Positions 1-7,893 of a stretch of 64,000 nt of DNA are shown here, in pieces. Both the position numbers and the translations under genes were made by a program. Below the pieces are notes generated by a model. The model was not told the DNA's origin, made no database searches, and saw nothing but the letters and a program-made list of their open reading frames with translations. The DNA comes from Polycyclovorans sp964425915 (GTDB taxonomy: Bacteria > Pseudomonadota > Gammaproteobacteria > Nevskiales > Nevskiaceae), in contig CAYROO010000004.1 in the NCBI GenBank assembly GCA_964425915.1, forward strand, positions 186,001 through 250,000, given 5' to 3'. How positions within the stretch are numbered: position 1 is the first letter of the stretch; each line of letters opens with the position of its first letter.

Positions 1-313
1 GGTCAAGTCGCTCACCGAGTCCGCGCGCAAGCGGCTGGCGGTACTTCACTACCGCAATGTGCACTTCGGATATGCCGATGGCATGCAGGGCTGGCTGCCC
101 TATGCGCCCTACGACGGCATCATCGTCACCGCCGCGGCGCCGGAGCTTTCATCCACCCTGATGGAGCAGCTATCCCCTGGAGGGCGCTTGGTGGTGCCGG
201 TGGGGCCGCAGGGCCAGCAGGTCTTGAAGGTGATCGACCGCGGGCTGGCCGGCTTCAAGCAGCAGGACATTGCCACCGTCAGTTTCGTCCCACTGCTCGC
301 AGGGAAGGTCTGA
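1..313 (+). CDS. pcm: Protein-L-isoaspartate O-methyltransferase, C-terminal part (partial)
   Basis: Cut by the window edge; the reading frame is open from base 2 and leaves about 103 residues. The enzyme uses SAM to methylate isoaspartyl residues so that damaged proteins can be repaired in the cytosol. The segment contains RLAVLHYRNV followed by GYADG, the acidic methyltransferase loop, then YDGIIVTAAAPE and LSPGGRLVVPVG, all typical of the C-terminal half of Pcm. Its stop codon overlaps the ATG of the next gene (TGATG). The order pcm-yqaA-nlpD is a well-known gammaproteobacterial arrangement, which supports the call. The start and SAM-binding motif I lie outside the window. Confidence 0.9.
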   Translation, partial: VKSLTESARKRLAVLHYRNVHFGYADGMQGWLPYAPYDGIIVTAAAPELSSTLMEQLSPGGRLVVPVGPQGQQVLKVIDRGLAGFKQQDIATVSFVPLLAGKV

Positions 314-888
314 TGGGGCCCTTCGCCCGTCTCTACGCCTGGACGCTGGCAAAGGCGGTGCATCCACATGCCCGCTACTGGCTGGGCGGCCTGAGCGCTG
401 CAGAGTCGATTTTCTTTCCCATCCCGCCGGATGTGATGCTGGCGCCGATGACCTTGGCGCGTCCGCCGGACTGGTGGCGTCTGGCCCTGCTGACCACCTT
501 GGCGTCGGTGCTCGGCGGTCTGGTCGGCTACGCCTTGGGCGCGACCGTTCAGGACTGGGTCATGCCGTGGGTGGATCGTATCGGGCAGCGTGAGGCCTTC
601 GAGACCGCGGTGGGCTGGTTTGAGACCTATGGGTTCTGGGCGGTGCTGCTGGCCGGCATTACGCCCATCCCCTACAAGGTGTTCACGGTATCGGCCGGGG
701 TGGTGCACATGGCGCTGCTGCCGTTCGTGCTGGGCTCGATCATCGGGCGCGGCTTGCGCTTTTTTGTGGTGGCGGGTCTGGTACGGTGGGCCGGGCCCAC
801 CCTGGAGCGGCATCTGATTGGCTATATCGATGCCATCGGCTGGGTGATGGTGGTGGCCGTGGTGGCCTTGGTTTTGTGGATACGATGA
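313..888 (+). CDS. YqaA/DedA-like inner-membrane protein
   Basis: A 191-residue membrane protein of the YqaA group within the SNARE-associated/DedA superfamily. Visible features are an amphipathic N-terminus, the AESIFFPIPPDVML motif at about residues 35-48 (the re-entrant loop signature of the family), hydrophobic segments at about 55-80, 110-130, 135-155 and 170-190, and the GITPIPYKVFTVSAG second loop at about 117-131. DedA-type proteins are linked to lipid translocation and membrane homeostasis; the exact substrate of this branch is not established. The start overlaps the pcm stop and its own stop overlaps the nlpD start (ATGA), so the three genes are probably translationally coupled. Confidence 0.85.
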   Translation: MGPFARLYAWTLAKAVHPHARYWLGGLSAAESIFFPIPPDVMLAPMTLARPPDWWRLALLTTLASVLGGLVGYALGATVQDWVMPWVDRIGQREAFETAVGWFETYGFWAVLLAGITPIPYKVFTVSAGVVHMALLPFVLGSIIGRGLRFFVVAGLVRWAGPTLERHLIGYIDAIGWVMVVAVVALVLWIR

Positions 889-1736
889 GGATGTCGATGC
901 TGCGTCAATCGATGGGCGGCTGTGCTGGGGTCCTGGCGTTATTGCTGTCCGGCTGCGCCGGCCTGGCGAGCTGGGGGCCGCCTGCCCAACGCGAGCAGAC
1001 CGCGCCTGCCGTGGTCATCGATACCACGCCGGTCGGGGCCAATGAGTATCGGGTGCGGCCTGGCGATACGCTGTATTCCATTGCCTTCCGGCATCAGGTC
1101 GACTTTCGCGAGTTGGCCCAATGGAACGGTATTCCCAATGTTGATCTGATCCATCCCAATCAGGTGCTGAGGCTGGTGCCGCCCTCCGTGGTCAAGCCGG
1201 TGCCGCCCGAAAATGGCGATGTCGCCACCGCCGGCATGACCTTGCCGCCGCCGGTGTTGAAGCCGCAGCCGCTACCCCCCGTGGCCTTGGGCAGTTCACC
1301 GCCGGCCGCCACGCCGCCGGCTGCCCGGGCGCCTGCGCCGACGCCGGTGGTGCCCCCTGCTTCGGGCGGCTGGACCTGGCCCACCGACGGCGTCGTGACC
1401 CGCGGTTATGCCCCCGCCCGTGGCCAGAAGGGCCTCGAGTTCAGCGGCCGCGTCGGCCAACCGGTTGTCGCGGCATCGGCGGGCAAAGTGGTCTACAGCG
1501 GCAATGCCCTGAAGGGCTATGGCGAGCTCATCATCATCAAGCATGACGAGGTATTCCTGTCCGCCTACGGCTACAACCGTACGCGCTTGGTGAAAGAGGG
1601 TGACACCGTGCAGGCCGGTCAGCCGATCGCCGAGATGGGCGAGGGACCGGAACGCAAGCCCATGCTGCACTTCGAGATTCGTGAACGGGGAAAGCCGGTC
1701 AATCCGGTGACCTACCTCCCGGCCAAGAAGGGCTGA
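885..1736 (+). CDS. nlpD: NlpD-like lipoprotein (LysM plus degenerate LytM/M23), amidase activator
   Basis: A 283-residue lipoprotein. The signal peptide ends in a lipobox, LLLSGC, at about residues 20-25. A LysM domain (EYRVRPGDTLYSIA to NQVLRL, about 50-95) binds peptidoglycan. A Pro/Ala-rich linker leads to an M23/LytM domain at about 165-280. The zinc ligands of active LytM enzymes are replaced: GLEFSG takes the place of the usual H-x3-D loop, and MLHFEIR lacks the first His of the HxH pair. That is the NlpD/EnvC condition, in which the domain activates a cell-wall amidase such as AmiC instead of cutting. ATG 885 overlaps the upstream stop; ATG 897 with GAGG before it is an alternative. 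rpoS, commonly next to nlpD, is absent here. Confidence 0.9.
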   Translation: MRMSMLRQSMGGCAGVLALLLSGCAGLASWGPPAQREQTAPAVVIDTTPVGANEYRVRPGDTLYSIAFRHQVDFRELAQWNGIPNVDLIHPNQVLRLVPPSVVKPVPPENGDVATAGMTLPPPVLKPQPLPPVALGSSPPAATPPAARAPAPTPVVPPASGGWTWPTDGVVTRGYAPARGQKGLEFSGRVGQPVVAASAGKVVYSGNALKGYGELIIIKHDEVFLSAYGYNRTRLVKEGDTVQAGQPIAEMGEGPERKPMLHFEIRERGKPVNPVTYLPAKKG

Positions 1737-1761
1737 GGCGCCGACGCCTTGCCGCGATCCC

Positions 1762-1789
1762 GCGCGAAATGCTAAAACTTCGCGCTTTT
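1762..1789 (+). terminator. Probable intrinsic terminator after nlpD
   Basis: Perfect 7-bp inverted repeat GCGCGAA (1762-1768) and TTCGCGC (1779-1785) with a 10-nt loop, followed by TTTT at 1786-1789. It sits 25 bp past the nlpD stop and before alaC, so it probably ends the pcm-yqaA-nlpD transcript. Confidence 0.6.
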
Positions 1790-1821
1790 CCCTCACCCTA
1801 TCCGGTCTTTTGAGCCCGTCC

Positions 1822-3066
1822 GTGAAAACCAACTTCCCGCGCATTCAACGCCTGCCACCCTACGTGTTCAACATCGTTGGGGATCTCAAGAAGGCTGCCC
1901 GCGCGCGGGGTGAGGACATCATCGACTTCGGGATGGGCAACCCGGATCAGCCAACTCCCAAACACATTGTCGACAAGCTGGTCGAGGCCAGCGTACGCGG
2001 CACCGATAGCGACTACATCAAGCCCGAGGTGCACGACGAGGACGGCACCCATACCCACCGCTACTCCGTCTCCAAGGGTATTCCGCGCCTGCGGCGGGCG
2101 ATGTCGCGCTGGTACAAGCGCCGCTACGACATTGACCTCGATCCGGAAACCGAGATCATCGCCACGATTGGTTCCAAGGAGGGCTTGGCCCACCTTGCTT
2201 TCGCGACGCTGGCCCAGGGGGATGTGGTACTGGTGCCCAATCCCGCCTATCCCATCCATCCTTATGGTGTGGTGCTGGCCGGGGCAGACGTGCGCCATGT
2301 GCGGATGACCCCCGAGGTCGATTTCTTCGAAGAGCTGCAGCGCGCCATCAAGGAAACCTGGCCCAGCCCGAAGATGCTCATCCTCAACTTCCCGGGCAAC
2401 CCCACCACGCAGTGCGTGGATTTGGCGTTCTTCGAGAAGGCGGTGGCGATCTGTCGGGAACACCAGATCTGGCTGGTCCACGACCTGGCATACAGCGACA
2501 TCGTGTTTGACGGCTACACCGCGCCGAGTGTGCTGCAAGTACCTGGCGCAAAGGATGTCGCGGTGGAGTTCTTCACCCTGTCGAAGAGCTACAACATGCC
2601 GGGATGGCGCGTCGGCTTCATGGCCGGCAATCCCACCTTGGTGGCTGCGCTGGCGCGCATCAAGAGCTATCTCGACTATGGGATGTTCACCCCCATTCAG
2701 GTGGCCGCCATCGCGGCACTGGAAGGGCCTCAGGACTGCGTTGCCGACATCTGTGAGATGTATCGGGTGCGCCGCGACGTGCTCTGCGAGGGCCTCAACA
2801 AGCTCGGCTGGAAGGTGGAAAAGCCCAAGGCCACGATGTTCGTGTGGGCGGAGATTCCTGAACCGTTCAAGGCCATGGGGTCCATTGAGTTTTCCAAGCG
2901 GCTGCTGAGTGAGGCCCATGTGGCGGTATCACCGGGCATCGGGTTCGGCGACTACGGTGATACCCACGTACGTTTCGCACTGATCGAGAATGAGCACCGT
3001 ACCCGTCAGGCGCTGCGCGGCATCCGCCGAATGTTCCAGGCGGCCGGCATCAATCCTCCCGCCTGA
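1822..3066 (+). CDS. alaC: Alanine aminotransferase AlaC-like (PLP class I/II)
   Basis: A PLP-dependent transaminase of fold type I, closely similar along its length to E. coli AlaC (YfbQ), which makes alanine from pyruvate and glutamate. Matching blocks include RLPPYVFN near the N-terminus, DIIDFGMGNPDQPTP, TIGSKEGLAHL, NFPGNPTTQCV, VHDLAYSDIVFDG, the PLP lysine motif FFTLSKSYNMPGWR, and SPGIGFGDYGDTHVRFALIE near the C-terminus. Residues about 58-83 carry an extra acidic/His-containing stretch compared with the E. coli protein, just before the RYS of the substrate loop. GTG 1822 gives an N-terminus matching the family; TTG 1810 is the longer alternative. Neither has a strong ribosome site. 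Confidence 0.9.
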   Translation: MKTNFPRIQRLPPYVFNIVGDLKKAARARGEDIIDFGMGNPDQPTPKHIVDKLVEASVRGTDSDYIKPEVHDEDGTHTHRYSVSKGIPRLRRAMSRWYKRRYDIDLDPETEIIATIGSKEGLAHLAFATLAQGDVVLVPNPAYPIHPYGVVLAGADVRHVRMTPEVDFFEELQRAIKETWPSPKMLILNFPGNPTTQCVDLAFFEKAVAICREHQIWLVHDLAYSDIVFDGYTAPSVLQVPGAKDVAVEFFTLSKSYNMPGWRVGFMAGNPTLVAALARIKSYLDYGMFTPIQVAAIAALEGPQDCVADICEMYRVRRDVLCEGLNKLGWKVEKPKATMFVWAEIPEPFKAMGSIEFSKRLLSEAHVAVSPGIGFGDYGDTHVRFALIENEHRTRQALRGIRRMFQAAGINPPA

Positions 3067-3101
3067 GCCCAGGGCTCGGCGTAGAACCAGGTAACGCGTC
3101 A

Positions 3102-4409
3102 ATGAATGCTGCTCCCATAAAGGTCGGTCTGATCGGCCTCGGTACCGTTGGTCAGGGCGTGGTGCGCCTGCTCAAGGACAATGCCGAGGCGATCACCGCA
3201 CGCCTCGGCCGGCCGCTGGTGGTCACGGTGGCGTCTGCGCGCGACCTGCGGCGTGCACGCGACTGCGACCTCAGCGGTATTCGCCTCACCGATCAGCCGC
3301 TGGATGTCGCCAACGCCGACGATGTCGACCTGGTCTGTGAACTGATGGGGGGTCACGAGCCGGCGCTGAGTCTGATCAGCGTGGCGCTGGCCCGCGGTCG
3401 TCCAGTGGTCACCGCCAACAAGGCGCTGCTGGCCCTGCAGGGCAATACCGTGTTTGAGCGGGCCCGCGCAGCCGGAGTCGGCGTGGGGTTCGAAGCGGCG
3501 GTGGCCGGCGGTATCCCGGTGATCAAGACCATCCGTGAGGGCTTGGCCGGCAACCGCATCGAGCAGGTGGCCGGCATCATCAACGGCACCTGCAACTACA
3601 TCCTCACGCAGATGCGGGACAAAGGTCAGAGCTTCGAAGACGCTCTGGCCGATGCCCAGCGTCTGGGCTACGCCGAAGCGGACCCGACGTTCGATATCGA
3701 AGGGGTCGACGCGGCACACAAGCTGACCATTCTGGCGAGTATCGCCTTTGGCATGCCGCTGGCCTTCGACCACGTGTCGGTGCAAGGCATCACCGCTGTC
3801 AGCGCCCAGGACATCCGCATTGCCGAAGCCCTGGGCTACCGCATCAAGCACCTGGGCATCGCCAAGCGCACCGACGGTCAGGTGGAGCTGCGTGTGCATC
3901 CCACCCTGGTACCGGAGTCTCAGCTGCTCGCCAAGGTCGACGGTGTGCTCAACGCCGTGCTGATTCACGGCACCGGCAGTGGCCCGATCGGGCTCTATGG
4001 CGCCGGCGCAGGGGGAAACGCCACCGCATCGGCGGTGGTGGCGGACCTGGTGGATCTGGCGCGCGGTCTCGGCCAGCAGGGCGGCCGCGTCCCCGATCTG
4101 GGCTTCCTGCCGGAAGCGCTGCGCAGCATTCCGGTGCGGCCGCTGGCCGAGACCGAGAGCGCCTTCTACCTGCGCCTGCGGGTGGCCGACGAACCCGGCG
4201 TGCTTAAAGGCATTACCTCCATCTTTGCCGAGCTGGACGTCAGCATCGAGGCCATCCAGCAACGCGAACCGCGCGAATCCGAAGATGCCACGGTTGCCCT
4301 GATCACCTCCGATGCCCCCGAAAGCCGCATCCATGAGGCGGTGCGGCGCATCGAGGCGCTGCCCTTCGTGCGGGAACAGCTCTCACGTATTCGTGTCGAA
4401 CATTTCTGA
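3102..4409 (+). CDS. hom: Homoserine dehydrogenase with C-terminal ACT domain
   Basis: 435 residues; reduces aspartate semialdehyde to homoserine, the branch point to threonine and methionine. The N-terminal Rossmann motif GLIGLGTVGQG is at about residues 9-19. The catalytic domain shows ALLALQG, GFEAAVAGGIPVIKT, and NGTCNYILTQM at about 160-175, followed by DPTFDIEGVDAAHK. A C-terminal ACT domain (about 355-435, from FYLRLRVADEPGVL) normally senses threonine, so feedback inhibition is likely. It lies just upstream of thrC in the same direction, as in pseudomonads. No thrB (homoserine kinase) is present between them or elsewhere in the window. Confidence 0.95.
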   Translation: MNAAPIKVGLIGLGTVGQGVVRLLKDNAEAITARLGRPLVVTVASARDLRRARDCDLSGIRLTDQPLDVANADDVDLVCELMGGHEPALSLISVALARGRPVVTANKALLALQGNTVFERARAAGVGVGFEAAVAGGIPVIKTIREGLAGNRIEQVAGIINGTCNYILTQMRDKGQSFEDALADAQRLGYAEADPTFDIEGVDAAHKLTILASIAFGMPLAFDHVSVQGITAVSAQDIRIAEALGYRIKHLGIAKRTDGQVELRVHPTLVPESQLLAKVDGVLNAVLIHGTGSGPIGLYGAGAGGNATASAVVADLVDLARGLGQQGGRVPDLGFLPEALRSIPVRPLAETESAFYLRLRVADEPGVLKGITSIFAELDVSIEAIQQREPRESEDATVALITSDAPESRIHEAVRRIEALPFVREQLSRIRVEHF

Positions 4410-4455
4410 GCAGGTTACCCTCTCGCCCCCCGCCAGCCCGAACCGCCCGCGCCCC

Positions 4456-5577
4456 ATGAACTACACCGGCCTCATCGATCATTTCCGTCACCGCCTGCCG
4501 TTTGCACCGGAGGTGAAGGCGATTTCGCTGGGTGAAGGCCGCACGCCGTTGATCCAGCTGCACCACATTCCGCGGGATGTCGGGTTCGAAGGCGAGATCT
4601 ACGTCAAGTTCGAAGGGCTCAACCCGACCGGCTCGTTCAAGGATCGCGGCATGACCGCGGCGGTGACGCAGGCCGTGCATGAAGGCGCCCGTGCCATCAT
4701 CTGTGCCAGCACCGGCAACACCTCGGCAGCTGCGGCCGCCTATGCGGCGCGCGCCGGGATCACGGCCTTTGTGCTCATCCCGGAAGGCAAGATCGCGCTT
4801 GGCAAGCTGGCCCAGGCCGTGGTGCATGGTGCCGTGGTGGTACAGATCCAGGGTAACTTCGATGACGGCATGCGGCTGGTCAAGGAAGTGGCCGAAACGG
4901 CGCCGGTGACCATCGTCAACTCCATCAACCCGTACCGCCTGCAGGGCCAGAAGACCGCTGCCTTCGAGATCATCGAAAGCCTGGGGCGGGCGCCGGACTA
5001 TCATGCCCTGCCGGTCGGCAATGCCGGCAACATCACCGCTCACTGGATCGGTTATTCCGAGATGAGCGGGCAGGGCACCGCTGGCTGCGCCTTCTGCGAT
5101 GGTCAGTGCAAGGTGCCGCACGAGGCGGTGACCGACAGCCGTCCCAAGATGATTGGCTACCAGGCCGCCGGCAGCGCCCCGTTCATGAACGGCGGTCCAG
5201 TCAAGAACCCCGATACCGTGGCCACCGCCATCCGCATTGGCGACCCACAGAGCTGGGACCGCGCCTGGGTGGTCCAGCGCGAATCGCAGGGGTGGTTTGA
5301 TGCCTGCGAGGATGCAGACATTCTCGCCACCCAGCGTCTGCTGGCGGTGAAGGAAGGCGTGTTCTGTGAGCCGGCTTCCGCGGCCTCGCTGTGCGGCGTG
5401 TTGCGTGATATCCGCGGCGGACGCATCGCCCAGGGCAGCACCGTGGTCTGCACGCTCACCGGCAATGGCCTGAAAGACCCGGACATCATCATGAAGGATG
5501 GCCTCAAGGGGCTCATCCAAGTGCCGGCCGAGCGCGGTGCGGTGGAGCGCGCGCTGATGGCGCATATGGGCGGGTGA
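4456..5577 (+). CDS. thrC: Threonine synthase with a Cys-rich insertion
   Basis: A 373-residue PLP fold-type II enzyme that converts O-phosphohomoserine to threonine. The PLP lysine is K62 in NPTGSFKDRG; the phosphate-binding loop is PVGNAGNITA, and ASTGNTSAAAAAYAARAG and LTGNGLKDP are family hallmarks. Relative to the short (Bacillus-type) threonine synthases there is an extra stretch at about residues 205-230 that contains C211, C214, C218 and H222 (C-x2-C-x3-C-x3-H). This is a plausible metal or redox site, but that is inference. ATG 4456 is chosen over upstream in-frame starts because it gives the family N-terminus and lies after the hom stop. The stop overlaps the recJ GTG start (GTGA). 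Confidence 0.93.
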   Translation: MNYTGLIDHFRHRLPFAPEVKAISLGEGRTPLIQLHHIPRDVGFEGEIYVKFEGLNPTGSFKDRGMTAAVTQAVHEGARAIICASTGNTSAAAAAYAARAGITAFVLIPEGKIALGKLAQAVVHGAVVVQIQGNFDDGMRLVKEVAETAPVTIVNSINPYRLQGQKTAAFEIIESLGRAPDYHALPVGNAGNITAHWIGYSEMSGQGTAGCAFCDGQCKVPHEAVTDSRPKMIGYQAAGSAPFMNGGPVKNPDTVATAIRIGDPQSWDRAWVVQRESQGWFDACEDADILATQRLLAVKEGVFCEPASAASLCGVLRDIRGGRIAQGSTVVCTLTGNGLKDPDIIMKDGLKGLIQVPAERGAVERALMAHMGG

Positions 5578-7262
5578 TCCGCCGCCGGCCTCGCCCTTCG
5601 GCGGCGGCGCTGAGTGCGCTGCCGGACACCCTGCATCCGCTGGTGCGCCAGCTCTATGCGGCGCGGGGTGCCAGGTGTGCTGCGGATGCCGAGCTGACCC
5701 TGAGTGCGATGGCGCCACCGACGTTGCGTGGCTTGGATGTCGCCGTTGATCTGCTCGGCAAGGCGCTCGCTGACGGGCGTCGCATCGTGCTGGCCGGTGA
5801 CTACGACTGTGACGGCGCCACCGGCGTGGCGGTCGCGCTGCGCGGCCTGCGTCTGTTGGGCGCCACCGCGGTGGACTATGTGGTGCCTGACCGCTTTCGT
5901 ATGGGCTACGGCTTGTCGTCGGCGCTGGTGGACGCGGCCCGCGACCGCGGTGCCGATCTGATCCTGACGGTCGACAGCGGCATTGCCAGTCTCAGTGGTG
6001 TCGCTCACGCCCAGGCGCTAGGCATTCCGGTGGTGGTCACCGACCACCACTTGCCGGGACCGAAGCTGCCGCCGGCTGCCGCCATCGTCAACCCCAACCA
6101 ACCAGGCTGCGACTTCCCGTCGCCGAATTTGGCGGGCGTAGGTGTAATGTTCTACCTGCTGGTGGCGCTACGCGCCCGTCTGCGGGAGGCGGGCGTGGCG
6201 ACGCCAAGCCTGGCGCCCTTGCTCGACCTGGTCGCGGTGGGGACCGTCGCCGATGTGGTGAAGCTGGACACCAACAATCGCATCCTGGTGGCCGCCGGCC
6301 TGCGACGCATGCGCGCCGGTCAAATGCAGCCGGGCCTGGCCGCCTTGCTGGCGGTTGCCGGACGCGAGCCACACCATCTCACCGCCCAGGATCTTGGCTT
6401 CGTCATCGGCCCCCGACTCAATGCGGCCGGTCGTCTGCAGGACATTCGCACCGGTATCGAGTGCCTGTTGACTGACGACCCCGATCAGGCGCGCGACCTC
6501 GCGCATACCCTGGATCAGATCAACCGCGAGCGTCGCAGTCTGGAGACCGACATGCGCGATCAGGCGCTGGCCATCAGCGCCGACAGTGATGCCACCGGGC
6601 TATGCCTTTTTCACCCGGATTGGCATGAAGGGATCGTCGGCCTGGTCGCGTCACGGGTGAAGGACCAACATCATCGTCCGGTGATCGCCGCGGCGCGCGC
6701 ACAGGCGCCCGGCATGCTCAAGGCCAGCGGTCGTACCATTCCAGGGTTGCACTTGCGGGATGTCCTGGCCGAGATTGATGCCTGTCAGCCGGGACTGATC
6801 GAGCGCTTCGGTGGCCATGCCATGGCTGCCGGTCTGAGCCTGCCGGAAGCGCACTGGGCGGACTTCTGCACGGCCTTCAATCGCGTCTGCGCGGCGCACC
6901 TCGATGCCGACCAGCTGCAGCGAGTGGTCGACAGCGATGGCGAGCTGCCTGCGCATTGGCTGGGACTTGAGGCGGCTGTCGCCTTGGAGGCCGCGGGTCC
7001 CTGGGGGCAGGGCTTTCCCGAACCACAGTTCGACGGTGTCTTCACCACTCAGGCCGTACAGCTGATGGGCAGCGCCGGACAACATGTCCGATACACGCTG
7101 GCGCATCCTGAAGGCGCGGTGATTGAGGCGGTTCATTTTGGCGCCGGTGAGGCGGCTTTGGGCGTCGGCCAGCAGGGGCGCTTCGTCTACCGGCTGGGCG
7201 TAAATCGTTGGCAGCAAAGAGTCCGGCCGCAATTGATGGTGGTGTACGCCGAATCGGTCTGA
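5574..7262 (+). CDS. recJ: Single-stranded-DNA 5'-3' exonuclease RecJ
   Basis: 562 residues, the usual RecJ length. A DHH-superfamily nuclease acting in RecF-pathway recombination, mismatch repair and base-excision repair. The metal-binding motifs are all present: DYDCDGATG (from D77), LTVDSGIAS, VVTDHHLPG (D157-H158-H159), and LLDLVAVGTVADVV. The DHHA1 region carries HEGIVGLVASRVK and the RFGGHAMAAGLSL signature at about 415-430. A C-terminal OB-like domain closes the protein. The GTG start overlaps the thrC stop (GTGA), so translation is probably coupled. The thrC-recJ linkage is found in several gammaproteobacteria. Confidence 0.95.
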   Translation: MIRRRPRPSAAALSALPDTLHPLVRQLYAARGARCAADAELTLSAMAPPTLRGLDVAVDLLGKALADGRRIVLAGDYDCDGATGVAVALRGLRLLGATAVDYVVPDRFRMGYGLSSALVDAARDRGADLILTVDSGIASLSGVAHAQALGIPVVVTDHHLPGPKLPPAAAIVNPNQPGCDFPSPNLAGVGVMFYLLVALRARLREAGVATPSLAPLLDLVAVGTVADVVKLDTNNRILVAAGLRRMRAGQMQPGLAALLAVAGREPHHLTAQDLGFVIGPRLNAAGRLQDIRTGIECLLTDDPDQARDLAHTLDQINRERRSLETDMRDQALAISADSDATGLCLFHPDWHEGIVGLVASRVKDQHHRPVIAAARAQAPGMLKASGRTIPGLHLRDVLAEIDACQPGLIERFGGHAMAAGLSLPEAHWADFCTAFNRVCAAHLDADQLQRVVDSDGELPAHWLGLEAAVALEAAGPWGQGFPEPQFDGVFTTQAVQLMGSAGQHVRYTLAHPEGAVIEAVHFGAGEAALGVGQQGRFVYRLGVNRWQQRVRPQLMVVYAESV

Positions 7263-7334
7263 GCATGACCTTCCGGGTAATTGCGGCGCGCGCCCCTTCG
7301 CCCAGACTGGCGCGACACCCCTCGGAGCGATTTC

Positions 7335-7730
7335 ATGTCACTCACCACCGGTCTACCCGTCGTTGCGGCGATCCTGTTTCTGGCCATGGGTCTGTTCATG
7401 GCGTTGCGCCCGCCGCCCGCTGTGGGCCCGGCCATCCTGCCCGGTGCGCTGGCGCTGCTGTTCGCCGGCCTCACGGCACTGGCGGTGATGCAGGAGGGCC
7501 TGCTGGGATTCTGGCCCGAGCACGTCCGCAATCTCTGGGGCACGCAGATCTGGATTGACCTGCTGCTGGCGCTTGGGGTGGCCTGGGTCCTGCTGCTGCC
7601 ACGGCTGCGCGCAGCCGGCATGGTGCCCTGGCGCTGGTTTGTGCTGATCGCTTGCAGTGGCAGCATCGGCCTGCTGTTGACGCTCGCACGACTGTGGCAG
7701 CGCGAGCAGCTCACCCCGAGGGTGGCATGA
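7335..7730 (+). CDS. Small four-helix membrane protein of unknown function
   Basis: 131 residues, with hydrophobic segments at about 5-25, 33-52, 74-92 and 101-122, short polar loops and no recognisable catalytic motif. ATG 7335 follows a GGAG site at the right distance (CTCGGAGCGATTTC before it), so it is preferred to a longer form starting upstream at 7281. The gene lies between recJ and the histidine kinase and has normal codon use for the window. I do not recognise the family; a role in the membrane is all that can be said. Confidence 0.6.
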   Translation: MSLTTGLPVVAAILFLAMGLFMALRPPPAVGPAILPGALALLFAGLTALAVMQEGLLGFWPEHVRNLWGTQIWIDLLLALGVAWVLLLPRLRAAGMVPWRWFVLIACSGSIGLLLTLARLWQREQLTPRVA

Positions 7731-7755
7731 AGCGTCGCGGAAACCCCTTCCTGCA

Positions 7756-7780
7756 CCGGGCGGCTCAGATCACCGCCCGG
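7756..7780. repeat. Perfect 8-bp inverted repeat before the histidine kinase gene
   Basis: CCGGGCGG (7756-7763) and CCGCCCGG (7773-7780) separated by 9 nt. It lies in the 163-bp gap between the small membrane protein and the kinase gene. There is no T-tract, so it could be a weak terminator, a leader hairpin or an operator for the kinase gene. Confidence 0.35.
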
Positions 7781-7893
7781 GCGCCGTACCGCGCCAAACG
7801 TACGCCGGTCGCAGATGGGGGCTTGCGGGATCCGGCGGAATCGCGCAAAAGGGTGCACCGGACACCGATGGGTGTCGCCATCACATCACACGA

